NCBI GenBank assembly: GCA_024752435.1
Contig: CP103035.1
Coordinates: 744,001-808,000 of the forward strand
Length of the DNA stretch: 64,000 bases
Source of the DNA: Allantophomopsis cytisporea
Lineage: Eukaryota > Ascomycota > Leotiomycetes > Phacidiales > Phacidiaceae
Direction of reading: 5' to 3'
The notes below the pieces were generated by a model that saw nothing but the letters and a program-made list of their open reading frames with translations, did no database searches and was not told the origin of the DNA. The position numbers were made by a program, and so were the translations under genes. Of the stretch, positions 1 through 11,639 are shown piece after piece; position 1 is the stretch's first letter; each line of letters opens with the position of its first letter.

Positions 1-305
1 GGTACGATGAGCCAGTGTGCCGTGCCGGCCAACTGCCTGTTCTCGACAGCAAGAAGGGTTTCATCCTGCTCATATCAGTCATATATATGTATATAAATAT
101 TAGACCCTACACCGCACATGTGTATGCTTTATAGCATACAACCATCAAACGGCTCTGGAAGGCCTATATATATGCTACACAAATACAAATACATAAATGC
201 ACATACCTCGTAAACAATATTCTTGAGCTCGTCGCGGCGGTCAGGGCAGAAGAGACAGGGACCTTCGGGAGAGGTGCCAAAAAAGGCATTGTACGAGAAG
301 ACCAT
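1..305 (-). CDS. HIT-like domain protein, N-terminal part (cut by window edge)
   Basis: Two exons are visible: 305..207 (33 codons, ATG at 305) and 65..1, joined across an intron at 206..66 with a GTATGT donor and a GCAG acceptor in phase 0. The translation opens with MVFSYNAFFG, then a CLFC pair (residues 17-20), then a stretch ending in NRQLAGTAHWLIV. A CxxC pair followed by a strand leading to a His and LIV(P) is the typical start of HIT-family nucleotide hydrolases/transferases (histidine triad). The catalytic HxHxH triad lies outside the window, so the family call rests on the N-terminus only. The remainder runs off the left end. The substrate cannot be inferred. Confidence 0.6.
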
Positions 306-1557
306 CTATGGAGGAGCAACTTCTGAGAAACATAAATGGCGTGGGTTTTTCTTGTAGCTACGAAACTTATATACGCGGTCCGATGCGAGCGCTGTTGACT
401 GATTAGGCTGTGTTGAAGATTTCTGAGTTGAGTGACTTAGGATCATTGAAGATTGTGGAGTTGGGCTGTGTTAAGCAAGGCAGACCGGAAGTCGTGGCGA
501 GCTAAGCGCAGGGTGAAGACTCCAAGGCGCTTTGATGTCCAAGTGTAGATTTACTTTGGTGATGTTGGATGTTAAAGGGCCGGTGAGGATGTTGTGAGTT
601 TGCTAAGGCGTAGGTTCTGTACTGCCACGATGCAGATGAATATTTTCGATGCGGTTATTCTGACTGTGTGACAAGTCGCTCTCTGTGAACGACTCCGATC
701 AGATGACCATGGCCATAACGTTGTAACCGTCACATCTTCTCAGTCCACTCGCTACCTTTGCTACCAACCCTCTCCTCCAGACTGCCCCAAGAGAAGTACC
801 ATTGATACAAAACTCGTAGACGGCAGTGCAGCAGATATGTAGATATACGCTCGACTCTGTTTCAGAGTTGATATTGTATGGTGTGCAGGAAGGCGGTAAA
901 GAAGAATGAGTGAGTACTCATACCTAATTGCAGTCAATCTTATGTCGCCATTCCAATGTTCCAGAATGCAATTCAACTCAAACTCCAGTAGTTGTTTGTT
1001 TATGCATATTATTGATTGTCTTGTCTTGGTGAAGTATGTAAGAGGTTATGCAAGAAGCCTACGAATTGCGTAATTATGACCAAAAAGTATGTCGCCATTG
1101 TATCATTCCGACACATGATATATAGCTCAGCTGCCTCCCCAGAAGTCTCCCAGAAGCCACTTCTCGAGATCAAGCTTGCTCAGTCACTATTCGAGCCGCT
1201 ACTTAAAGTCACCAAATTTCACAATCAGAGTGGGAGGCACATTATAATCAAGGATTTCGTCTATTCCATTGCATGAGCTCGTTATGCCGTCGAAACTCTT
1301 CTCGATCTAATTCGTAAAACCGTTCATTACAGGCCTCACCCACCCTCCAAGTCTATAATCCCACCAAGGTCGACACCTAACGCCAAGCAATCTTTATATA
1401 AAGAACAAAAAAAAGAAAAGGGTATAATATATCAGCTTCAATCAACGCAACGCTCGCCAAAAAAACAGCAACAACCTTCTCATCTTGCACCCTCACACAA
1501 AGAGAAGACCTCTTCGACATTTGAAATGCACAGCGCACACAAGCACACACGAGATAC
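306..1557. other. Intergenic: upstream of HIT-like gene, downstream of FYVE gene
   Basis: Short unconserved reading frames only (under 90 codons on either strand), none with family-like composition. It should hold the promoter and 5' UTR of the HIT-like gene (right of base 305) and the 3' UTR of the FYVE gene (left of base 1558). No repeat or RNA gene was recognised. Confidence 0.5.
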
Positions 1558-2720
1558 TTAGAAGGTACTCCAGGTCCAGTCTCTTGGAACGGAAGCACCG
1601 AGACTCTCAGCCATACCTCCTTCCTTCTTTCCAGAGAGGTTCATGACTCTGCCCTTACAACCAATGACAGGTGTCTTGGTACCCTGACTGTCCTCAGACG
1701 CCTCAGAATTGCTTCTAGAAGTTCTAGAGAACTCCCAGCTCTTGTACTCTCCCCAGCAACTCTCGCATGCACGCTGTAAGCCACCACGGGGGTGGAAGGC
1801 GGCGTCCTGATCGAGAGGAACAGCATAGGAGGAGTGGGTATCGCAGTAAATGTTACCACAACGACGGCAGTGATGGCGACGTTTGAAGTAGGTGAAGGTG
1901 CGAGTACAAGAGGAATCATCGCACACGGAGGAAGCGGAATCTGGCTGGAGGGGCTGTCAGTCGCTGCTTTACGTGACGTTGTTCGCAGTGGGGCAAAGAA
2001 GAGGTTTTGGTCCACTTGGATCCACAATTACAACGAACATATTCATCGGCAAAGGTTCCACATTACAACCTTTGCCGATGTATATGTAAGCATTGCGAAA
2101 GAGAAGGGATGATGAACATCCTCTTCGCACAGACAAAATTGGGTAAGGGAGATTTGGTAAGGTGAGCATTGACGTACCTTCCAGTGGGATCGTGTTGGTG
2201 ATGCTGTGCATGCACCGTATCCAGATCCAGTGGCCCATTCATCCTCTTCGACATGACCAAGTCCAAACTTGCCGGAATCTCCAGTTGATCGACGACTGAG
2301 TGTCTTTCCCTTATCTGATCCATCGAAACTACCGTTCATGCTCTGAGGTGGGGTTAAAGGAGATGTTCTAGTGACTCTCTTCGCTGGAGGGTCTGTTGGT
2401 CGCAAAACAGCCGGAACGTACAGAGGAGACTTTGGTGGTCGCAATTGACGGACGTGGCCCGGGAGATGTGCGATGCTGCCACGAGGGGAAGTTGGAGATC
2501 CATTACTAGGAGTCCCAGTGGCAGAATTTGTGGGAGATACTTGTTGCGGATGTGTGTTGTAAAGAGAGTATTGTGTTGGGGAAGTGGTGTAGTGCGGCTG
2601 TTGCGGAGGCATGGCGAAAGCGGTAGACATGATGCGCGACGATGTATTTGAGTATTGTAGATCGTTGGTGGATTGCGAATTAAAAGGCGACAGGATATTT
2701 CGTAGTGATTCCGAGAACAT
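1558..2720 (-). CDS. FYVE zinc-finger protein
   Basis: Exons 2720..2178 (181 codons) and 1944..1558, joined by an intron at 2177..1945 (GTACGT donor, CAG acceptor, phase 0), give 309 aa. The acceptor was chosen because it restores the FYVE N-terminal signature WxxD (HWKPDSAS) directly across the junction. Residues 1-180 are Ser/Pro/Thr-rich and probably disordered. The finger spans about residues 179-250, with paired cysteines and the basic RRHHCRRCG core that binds phosphatidylinositol 3-phosphate, followed by YCDTHSS and a final CESCW. Such proteins act on endosomal or vacuolar membranes; similar fungal proteins also carry the finger near the C-terminus. The exact orthologue is uncertain. 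An in-frame second ATG at codon 31 is an alternative start. The intron is unusually long and contains a strong hairpin (listed separately). Confidence 0.85.
2037..2087. repeat. Long inverted repeat (hairpin) inside the FYVE gene intron
   Basis: The two arms 2037-2057 and 2067-2087 are reverse complements over 21 bp with one mismatch (2043/2081), including a perfect 14-bp core (CATCGGCAAAGGTT and its complement), separated by 9 bases. It lies wholly within the 233-base intron of the FYVE gene. Counted by eye from the sequence. Confidence 0.85.
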
Positions 2721-3503
2721 CCACTATCTTTGTGTTGATATTGTGTTGTAAATTATGAGTGTTCTGAGAATTATTCCACAGGCCGAAAAGAGAGCGCACG
2801 AGCTACTCGTTGATGTCGCTGAAAAGGGAGGAGCGTCGAAAACGGTTGCGACGAAGAGAGATAAGAGATGATGTAGGAATTAATTGTGAAGTAGACGATG
2901 ACAACAGGTGAACGGTTATCAACGGTCGGCGTACTTGGTGTATACTTGCTGACAGGAAGATTGTCATGCAAGAAGTAAGATTGGTGGCGACGGTGAAAGT
3001 TGATTCGAGAAAAGGTGCGGGTGGTGATGGGGGATTATTATCGCCAACAGATCGGAGATAAAGTGCAACGAATTAAACACACACGACACACACACACTCT
3101 CTCTCTACTAACTTCCAACGTATGCAGGTAGTAGATAGATATGAAATCGTGGTAGGTGTCTGTGAGGAATGTTTGGACTGGCTGGGGGGTGGAGTGAGAA
3201 TGTCGATTATTGAAAGTAGATGTGATATTTATGATGTTGATAAGAGGGATGGAGGATTAAAGTAGTAAAGTAAGTATGTATGTATGTATGGGGTGAGATA
3301 TGTGAAGGTTGAGGTTGGAGACGTCTCGCTGGAATTACTTTTGATGTTATTCTGGTTGGTCGACTCTTTTGAGGGACTTTTTTTCTTCCACTTGGTTGTC
3401 TCTTTGATGTCTTATTACTTTTCTGTTTTGCCAGCGAGATGGTGGGGACTGTCGAGTCGTTATAAGAAGAGGACAAGGCTGGGCTGGTTGTAATGAGTAC
3501 CTA

Positions 3504-3530
3504 GGATGGGATGGGATGGGATGGGATGGG
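3504..3530. repeat. Pentanucleotide tandem repeat (GGATG)n
   Basis: About five perfect copies of GGATG run through 3504-3530 in the region upstream of the FYVE gene. It is a simple microsatellite. Confidence 0.9.
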
Positions 3531-3892
3531 TAAGGTAGGCATGTAGGGTATAGTATGTACTCCGTACTTAGTAGTACTATGTAAGTAGTAAATAGGTGCG
3601 GTGCGGTAGATTTGTGGTAGTTGCAGTTATGGATCCGTTCCGACCAGGTCTTGCTTTGGGTTTGGGGCTGGTTAGGTAGTCGGTAGTGGTAACGTAAGTA
3701 GTAGTAGTAGCAATGTGGATAACGCGCGAAGGCACGCGAGGGTCTGCTCTTCTTGGGGGTGTCACGGTGATTATCATGGGTCGAGAAGTGGAGGCGCAAC
3801 GGATGATGGATAGTGGAGGATGAAGTGTGGGAAAGAAGAGTAGAGAAGACTAGTAGTAGACAGAGAGAGATAGACAGACAGAGAGAGAGAGT

Positions 3893-3988
3893 GAGGAGAA
3901 GAGGAGAAGAGGAGAAGAGGAGAAGAGGAGAAGAGGAGAAGAGGAGAAGAGGAGAAGAGGAGAAGAGGAGAAGAGGAGAAGAGGAGAA
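3893..3988. repeat. Twelve perfect copies of an octamer (GAGGAGAA)
   Basis: GAGGAGAA is repeated 12 times without error from 3893 to 3988 (96 bases), followed by degenerate purine-rich sequence. One strand is pure purine and the other pure pyrimidine. Because 8 is not a multiple of 3, all three frames stay open and produce spurious Leu/Ser/Pro or Arg/Glu reading frames. Confidence 0.97.
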
Positions 3989-4175
3989 GAGAAAAGAAAA
4001 GAGGAGACAATTCGGCCGAGTTTGGACTTGACTTGACTTGACTTCATTTGACTTTGACTTGGTAATCCGTATGAAAGTAAAGAAGTAAGTATGTAAGTGC
4101 TCTTTTCGTTTGATGGAGTAGAATGGGGCTGGGCACGGAAAACGGGGCAACAAAGTCAAGATGGAGACACATGTT

Positions 4176-4202
4176 GGAGACGCTGGAGACGCTGGAAACG
4201 CT
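4176..4202. repeat. Nonamer tandem repeat (GGAGACGCT, 3 copies)
   Basis: Three tandem copies of GGAGACGCT, the third with one change, followed by a partial copy. Confidence 0.85.
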
Positions 4203-4843
4203 GGAGGAGGCCGGAAATCAGGAGATATGATGCATCAGATGGATACTTGTGATAGAATAGAATCGAATATGCTCAAGGTAATCAATTAATTAATCAATCC
4301 CATCTGTAAATCAGATATTGTTCACATATATCTATATATTGTAGATAAAGAGTGCGTTGCAGAAGCCAAAAGACAATGCCCGAAAATTATTGTCCATAGC
4401 CTATATACATACCCAATACATATACATATATATAGACAAACCAAAAAAAGAATGAAATAAGTAAAATAAAGAGTAAGGAGTAATATATAGTTACAGGAAG
4501 GAGTCCAAGTAATAGAATGTCATACAACGGCAGTAAGACCATGTTGTATCGTATTCTGGTCGAGTCCATCCATATGTGAGGAAGAAGCACAGACATAGCG
4601 AGGAGATAATGAGAGAAGAAAGTTCCTAGTAATAAAGTACGGTATGGGTAAACTTGCCTTAAACTTTCTTGTAGCATGAACAGCAACCTACTGCATAAAC
4701 GTTTTCAAACATTAAGCTTTTTGTATTTTCTGTACGCTTTTTTATTTTGTTTTGTTTTGTTTTCTTCCGCTTCTTTTTGCTTTCCATGAATGTTTCCGTA
4801 TGGCTAGCTCTCGTATTTGAAGTATGGAGTTTGCAAGTTGGAT

Positions 4844-4878
4844 TATGGAGTTTGGAGTATGGAGTATGGAGTATGGAG
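4844..4878. repeat. Heptamer tandem repeat (TATGGAG, 5 copies)
   Basis: Five tandem heptamers, four identical and the second reading TTTGGAG, in the spacer between the FYVE and fibrillarin genes. Confidence 0.9.
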
Positions 4879-4999
4879 AATCGTGTTCACTTCATATCGA
4901 GTATCGTATGCATATTTCAAATGTCTGATCTCGTCGACCCGTCCTCATCATAAAGGTAAGATAGGGTCACCAAGAATCCTGAACTCTATATCTCCTCAT

Positions 5000-7900
5000 T
5001 CTTCTGTGTCTCGTCCGACAACATAACATCATGACCATCTCGTTCTTGAATTCAAATCTCCTCCCTTCCCTTCTCATCGCTTGCCACTGTACCCTTCTTC
5101 CTCTTCTTCCTTACCTTACTTACTTACCCTTACCCATTCGTATTCATCCTTTTAGCTGCAATGTAATGTTGCACGCTCTGCATTCCCCACTCGACGGTAG
5201 AATCCAGTATCTCTCTTGTCATCCACACTACGACATGACGACGATCTTTGTTCTTCGCTTTTCCCAAGCAATCAGAGACGTGTACTATGTAAAAAGACAA
5301 GAGAAGAGGGTCCATCTATAGGCTGTGCACACCCTGTTCACGCGTTTTTCTTCCCTATTTCCATGGATTCGATGCTTGTGAGACTCAGTGCTCCGATAGA
5401 GTGTGAGCGCAATTTACAGACAGTGCGAGCGATAGCCTCACTTTCGCTTCCCAAGGCATTTCGTCGGCCTATGACAGCGCAAAATCAGGGATGTTGGTGC
5501 GCCATTCGCACGTTACGCGCCTTTTTGCCGTCTGCTCATGAATCTGAAGGGAACATCTTGCCTCCATGTTCTTTTAGACTTCGGACTTTGGCAGAACACT
5601 GTGGCTCACACGGCAGCACTTGCGACTTCGAGCCCGCCACTACGTCCTACGGCCCTTCACTAAAGTGTCATGGCGAGAAGAGCAAGAAAATATTTTATGA
5701 ATACCGTACGAATCACTGGGCAGCCCCGAAATATGTGACTGTGCTGCCTTTACTTCGGTGTTCGAGCTACTTTACTAGAATATGTCAACGGCAAGCCTTT
5801 TGCTTCTTTTTCACTTGTCCCCAGCATCATCAATGACGGATTGTGTAAAAGCACCGAGCACGGATGATTAGATGTGGGTTCTGGCCTATGAACTTGAGCC
5901 TTTTTTCCCTCTTCTTCCTCTTCCTCTTCTTCTCGTTTGTTGGTTACCCTGTCAAGCATTTCAAGCCATGTCGAGACTTCGAGCAAGCTCCTCTTGTGCT
6001 CCTCCTCTCACTCCAGGTAAGTCACGACTCGTCTCCACGGCCCTCGATTCCATCTTTGACTTTCACGCATCCATCGCCCATCAAGGTTGATCCATCAACC
6101 CAGTCCGGAGAACAAGCCAAGAGTCGCGTAATGCCAAGAAAAACTTCACCGTCGAGTTTAGAGATGTGGAGGCGCCAAACCCTCTTTGGAATTCAGCTTA
6201 TCGCTGCGCCCTCATTGGTGATTCGGTTTTTGACTCGTCTCAGCCGAAGGGTTCAAAAGGTGGATACCCCATTGGCTATTCGGCATTTGGGAGCGGCCAG
6301 GCTCGTGCGTCGATCGATATTTGGCTGTACTGTCGCGTGCCACTTAACGCCTTAGGATTACACACCTCGTGGAATGAGGCAGCCTCAGCGTCAACAGCGT
6401 CAGATGTCACGTGAACGCTTCATATGCTTCCTCTTTGGTGTTTCTGTGCCGCTTTCACAGGTGTTCACCAGCGCTGATAAGGCGAAGATCACGTGTCGAT
6501 CTTCCCATTCCTCTCCATCTTCCCTGCAAGCGGTCTTTTGTCGGGATTCAACAACTTCGCCGCAGCATTCTTTCTTCGGCACTGCGGCGGCTCTCCTCTG
6601 GTGGCTGACACAAATATGAATCGTAGACACTCTGGAGGCAGCCCAAGTCCAAACCAGCCACATGTGCGGCGCTTTCATGTACTTCTCGACGCCGCAGCAA
6701 CGTACCAATGCTTAACTCTCTGTCAAATGGAGATCCCCACGGAGCATATGGACCGTACGGAGCAATATGGAGCACGATCTAGAAGGTCTTTTCTCAATTG
6801 CAACAGGATTTCTGTATTTGTAAGATCCCTCGTGATTCTGTAATAACGGAGCCCTGAAAGCATTTGTCTTTGACGAATGGATGTCGCCAATGCCAACCTG
6901 AACCCATTCCGCTGATCTGCTTGCCCTGCTATTTTTCCATATCCACTTGAACAAGTCGACAACGAGAAATCCCATTTAGCCGCCCAAAAATGCGTGCACT
7001 CCGCAGTGGACATCAAAAGAATGAGATGCCACTCACTCCAGATCAACACAATGAATTCTATTACGCGTAAAACACGGAGTACAAAGTGCTACATGCTAAT
7101 ATTGGTGGGGCAGACCAATCCCGTGATGTGTAAGATCATGTATTTCCCTCACGACCAACGCTCCAGGTAATTTAAGGTAGGACCCTGGATTGCTGTTGCA
7201 TAGCGACATTGACCACATCTAAAGGATTTTGGGAAACGTGAATGTGTCGGTGTAAGGTCTTGCATCTGATAAAGGGCATTCAGATTACTCCGCATCAAAT
7301 TTCGCATGGGACACGTCGAATAAATTAAAGGTTCAGATATTTCGCAATTATGAAAAAGGCGAGGTACGAAGGGCACTGGGCCACTTTACTGTACGAGCGT
7401 TCTGTCGGGGTCCAGTTCCCTTTTTGGGAGGCGCTGAGTTGTTCAAGAGCTAGCTGGAAATGATGGTAGATCTACGCAACAGGATCATCGTCGTCGTCGT
7501 CGTCTTGTTTTCATGAATATAGCAAACGGATTGTATGTATAAAGCTTCGGAAATTCGTACGGTAATTCAGGATATGTTGTTCTCTAGGCCGGCTAAAATA
7601 AGGCGGTGCCAGATGAGCGACATTCCCGCAAACAGCACTCCTTTTCATATGTGCATGCTTAATCCCCAATCCTTCGCAGCTTTCTGATAATCAACTTCGA
7701 GACTCAAGAATAGTAGGGTATGTACAAGCATGTATTACATACAATCCTAAGTACATACACATCTACTTATCGCCTACGTACAGAGCTCTTCAGGTACCTA
7801 TGCAACCCGATTGGGAGCATTTAATAATAGCACTAGATATGTTGCTAATCGCCTCCAAAGAGCAACAGCTTCGCGCCAACTGATATGCTTTTGAGCCTGG

Positions 7901-10111
7901 CTTGTCTTGCCCATGTCAGGACAGAATTGAGTTTGCAAATGACGTCTTAATCGACAATGTCGAAGAACAGATGTTGAATCTCAGCGGGTGATTCTCATCA
8001 GCGTCTTGGCCCAGTGAAGATTACATGGTCATTCAGATCTGAGCATTCGCCCATATCTCAACTATGGGTGAGTACTCGATAAGGAATACATAGTCCAGCA
8101 TTCCCCACAGCAAATCGTATCCCAACGAGCTGCGTTTCGATTCGAGGGTAGCATCGGTGATCACATCGTCAGAGGCGTACAGCTTTTTTGCTCCTATCGA
8201 TAACATAGGCATGGAACAGCAGCCCGAATACAACGATACCGAGTTCCCGTAATAACTTCGACCCTGTGCGCATATGATGCAGTATCATGGAGTGTCCAGC
8301 ATCCGAGTAACATTTAACGATTGGCCGGCAGAACGTCTCCAATCTCGTCATATCTCGAGGCGTCCATCGAATCTCGCGTTCGTCACTTCTCAATTTTCAT
8401 TATCGTTTCCATGCTCGTATTGATTGATGTTAGCATGCTGTCATTTTATCATCTCTCTCGCGTTCTGCCATTCGCATCTGCTGTTTCACAAGTCGTCTGC
8501 TGTGCATTTCAGCTGGTTCGGATAGGCTTCATCAATGCATATTATTGCCTGCAATGTAGGTTTGAGTTCTTCGTATCATGATGCTAATACTTTGACCCAC
8601 TGTGTCGGATTTCAGGAGGTTATGTTGACGTATCAAATTAGAATATCTTATCTGCCCACTGCCTTCTCCGTAGTAAGGCTGGAGGAGATAAGTCTCCGGA
8701 GTCGCTTCAATATCGCGACGACTACCTCTTCCTATACTTTAGCTGAATGATTGAAGGTAACTTGCCCTTCTGCTTCGTGAAAATCGTTGTCATTTGGTAA
8801 AGCTGGTAGTGCTATTCATAACATTTACCTTAACCTCGTCAACAACAGAAGGCAAAAACATGCAAGAAAGTTCCCATTCCAACTCCTAAAGCCACTTGAG
8901 ATCATAAGTTGGTTGAGACTCAAATAAAAAAATATCAAGCTATCTTTCAAAGGCACCTGATGGAAACTGCAGAAGACACGAACGTATGCTCTATGAATTC
9001 TGTGTCTTGATATCCTATTCAACTCATTCCATGGGTAGGATACAAGCTATGATTGCTTGATAGACTGCTACATCTTCACACCTGGCTGTTCTTAGAGCAG
9101 TAATTCACTCACTTCCTACGACCACCGATGAGAAGTGTCGACACCTAAACAACAGGATCTGCAAAGCAGCAGTGGCAGAACACTCATGCTTAGGACAGTA
9201 CTGTAGAAAATGGCAGAGGAGAAGTCTGGGTCCTTCGGATCTGAGTGAGGCTTAGCTACTTGAATATTTGCAATACTCATGAAGAGTCTATGTTAGATGT
9301 TTAACGTGTTTGTCACCGCAATCTCCATTGCCAACTAGCTACTTCCAGAGCCTCTATAATGTATGCAGACAACAACCCCAGATGAAATGCCTCATCTCAG
9401 ATGACTCAAATACACATAGGAGCTGGCTCTAAGGCTCAGATTGTTACTGTCACTACAACATATTGAATACCTTCACCCCTTTTCTTCTTGTTTTCTGAAA
9501 CCGGCTCCAGATTCTGTTCGGCGGCCGAGCAAACTTCCATATGCTGTTAGCAAGGCGCAATTCGTAAGTACTACTTGTTACGCCTGTAGTTTTAGTTTTG
9601 CTACATTCCGTACCTTCTGGTTTTTGACCCCGTACCCCGCGTATCTTGTCCTGATTTCAAGACCATGGACAATCCCTATCCCATCATAAAATATTAACCA
9701 GGAACTTCCCATCAACAGCATTATCTGACATAGGAACAACTGGCACAGTGTTTCCTGTATAAGAAGAACATAGAGGTCGACTATCAAGCAAGGCCGCTGA
9801 GCCACTCACATTGAGATAGCTAGGATGGTTCTCCAGGGACTAGCTGTAGATCTAGCATATCAAGTGAGCAACTGATAAAAAAGCAGGTGATAAGTCATGT
9901 GCACAACAAAAAGGTGTCTATCAAGTGATTTTAGAAATTTCATTTTGGTCCTATGTGAAAATCCAAACGCCATTTATCCTTAATGATTACACCGTAAAGG
10001 AATCATTCCGACCAAACCAGCATAGCAAGACAGAAAGCAGATTTTGTTCTAACACGAGATCACTCGTGCGAAGTTATGTAGAGAAACGGATGGGGCAAGT
10101 CATCGAGACAT
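5000..10111. other. Large spacer without a recognisable gene
   Basis: Several overlapping plus-strand open frames occur between 5.0 and 6.85 kb (the largest 5216-5836, 206 codons), but their residue composition is not protein-like and no domain can be recognised. From 7.0 to 10.1 kb the sequence is AT-rich with frequent stops on both strands. A gene with many small exons or a long non-coding transcript cannot be excluded. A short (CGT)n run lies near 7488-7505. Confidence 0.45.
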
Positions 10112-11326
10112 TTAAAGGGAGCGGACGTAACGGGCAGCGACCATGGCGTGATCTCTCTCGAAAGGTTCTGGAAACTTCGTTAGTATAATTCAGGAATCTC
10201 AACATGTATACCACATACCCAAAGTCAATTGCTCCAATGGCTTCATTCTCTCGTCTCTCATCTTCTGAACCTCTCTGGCGAAAACAGCCTCTGGAGCAGC
10301 GGTAGAATCGATACAGGATGCCTTGATGGAAACCAAGACACCACCACCGACCTTGAGGAAAAGATGGGCGTTAAGGCCGACAATACGGGCCTGATCTGGC
10401 TGGGCAACATCGGCGAAGATAACATCGACCATGGAGACCAACATTCTGTAGCGAAGAGGGTGACGGGCATCCTCAATGATTGGGATAACGTTTGTTCGGT
10501 GGGTAGCCATGTTGATCAAGTCACGACCAGATCTGTGGGAGAACTCAACGGCGAAAACGGTACCAGTTGGGCCAACGATATCAGCAACGTGGGAGACGGA
10601 AGTACCAGAGGCAGCACCCAAGTAGAGGACCTTGGATCCTGGCTTGATGAAGATCTCGTCCAAACCACCCAAAACACCAGCGGCGATCTTGGATCTGAAA
10701 GGATTCCAAACTCTGTACTCGGTCTTGGTGGTAGATGGGGTTCCATCGGCGTTTGGTGCTCCAGCGTTCTCGACAGAAATGCGCTTCTCACCGTAAACAG
10801 ACTCTCCTGGAGCCATGTTCTTGGTGACCAACATATCCTCCTTTCCGCGGGCTACGAAGATACCGGCATGTCTGTGAGGCTCCTATTAAACAAATCAGTA
10901 TACCGTCCAGCAATGATAATCTTTCTATCTCAAGAGAACTTACAACAATGGTCTTGGCTCCACCCTTTGCTCCACCACCACGGCCTCCACGAGGAGCACC
11001 GCGTCCACCTCTTGGGGCTCCACGACCACCTCTAGCACCACCTCGACCTCCTTACCCTCCGGTCAGCTACTCATGTTCTCAAGATAATTTGGAGGCATCG
11101 GCGCATGTTTTGTGCGCCGTTGAAAACCCAGCAGATCAATGACATGACCAATCCGGGTTCCCAGAATGTGTTACTAACCTCGACCTCCGAATCCTCCTCT
11201 GTCACCACCACCGCGACCTCCAAATCCACCGCGTCCACCACGGTCACCACCACCACCACGTCCACCGAATCCACCACGTCCGCCACGGTCACCACCGCCG
11301 CGACCACCTCTTGGAGTGAATGCCAT
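10112..11326 (-). CDS. nop1: Fibrillarin, rRNA 2'-O-methyltransferase
   Basis: Four exons: 11326..11179, 11050..10944, 10882..10219 and 10167..10112, giving 324 aa. The N-terminal 80 residues are a glycine/arginine-rich (GAR) domain with RGG and GGRGG repeats, then KTIVEPHRHAGIFVARG, then the Rossmann methyltransferase fold with the S-adenosylmethionine loop VLYLGAASGTSVSH. Motifs VFAVEFSHRSGRD, DARHP and FADVAQPDQ follow, with a conserved Lys in VSIKASCID. The last exon restores the family C-terminus PFERDHAMVAARY. Fibrillarin is the catalytic subunit of box C/D snoRNPs in the nucleolus, methylating rRNA, and it also methylates a histone H2A glutamine in yeast and humans. The last intron shows a perfect TACTAAC branch point. 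It is divergent from L17, consistent with shared ribosome-biogenesis control. Confidence 0.97.
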
Positions 11327-11639
11327 TTATGCGGTTTATTGTCGAAAGGAATTGGCGAGAAGCGTTGTTGGTTGCTGAAGAATTAATTGTACTTCAGTAA
11401 AAATGCTTTAATTTTCACTGCTTCGGCGGCCGAAATTTTCTGGAGAGCTTCTTCGCTCGCAGCAAATAATTTGACACTAGCGTCATTTCGGTCGTAGCTT
11501 GATAGAATTTCTCGACACCTTAAGGCACACATGGCAAACCCTACAATTTAGCGAGTTTCCACAATCGAAAAGTTCGCAACTTCTCAGCCCGACGACGATT
11601 GATTTTCATTCCGACAACAACACGCCCAACAACGACAAG
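11327..11639. promoter_or_regulatory. Bidirectional promoter between fibrillarin and L17
   Basis: A 313-bp gap separates the two start codons, so both genes must be driven from it. It contains AAACCCTA (11536-11543), the telobox-type element commonly seen upstream of ribosomal-protein and ribosome-biogenesis genes in filamentous fungi. It also contains a 13-bp palindrome TTCGGCGGCCGAA (11422-11434) near its middle. Motif positions are read directly from the sequence; their function is inferred. Confidence 0.6.

Larger units (their letters stand above)
2721..4999. other. Upstream region of FYVE gene, rich in simple repeats
   Basis: No credible gene. The minus strand is pyrimidine-rich and the region holds several tandem repeats (listed separately). 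The longest open frame here, on the minus strand at 3347-4159, encodes Leu/Phe/Ser/Pro repeats and is only the translation of the octamer repeat. The stretch nearest 2720 is presumably the promoter and 5' UTR of the FYVE gene; short CA/CT runs near 3085-3110 are visible. Confidence 0.5.

Noticed and set aside
1120..1140. TAGCTCAGCTG resembling a tRNA A box
   Set aside because: Downstream sequence does not form anticodon or T arms, and the flanking acceptor bases do not pair.
3347..4159. 270-codon minus-strand open frame with Leu-Phe-Ser-Ser-Pro repeats
   Set aside because: It is the translation of the GAGGAGAA octamer array, which keeps all frames open. Flanking residues are low complexity and not family-like.
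5216..5836. 206-codon plus-strand open frame
   Set aside because: Residue composition (many Cys, His, Arg, Ser runs) is that of random sequence; there is no domain and no start context or splice partner.
10229..11035. 268-codon plus-strand open frame
   Set aside because: It is antisense to fibrillarin, whose GAR domain and methyltransferase motifs on the minus strand are unambiguous.
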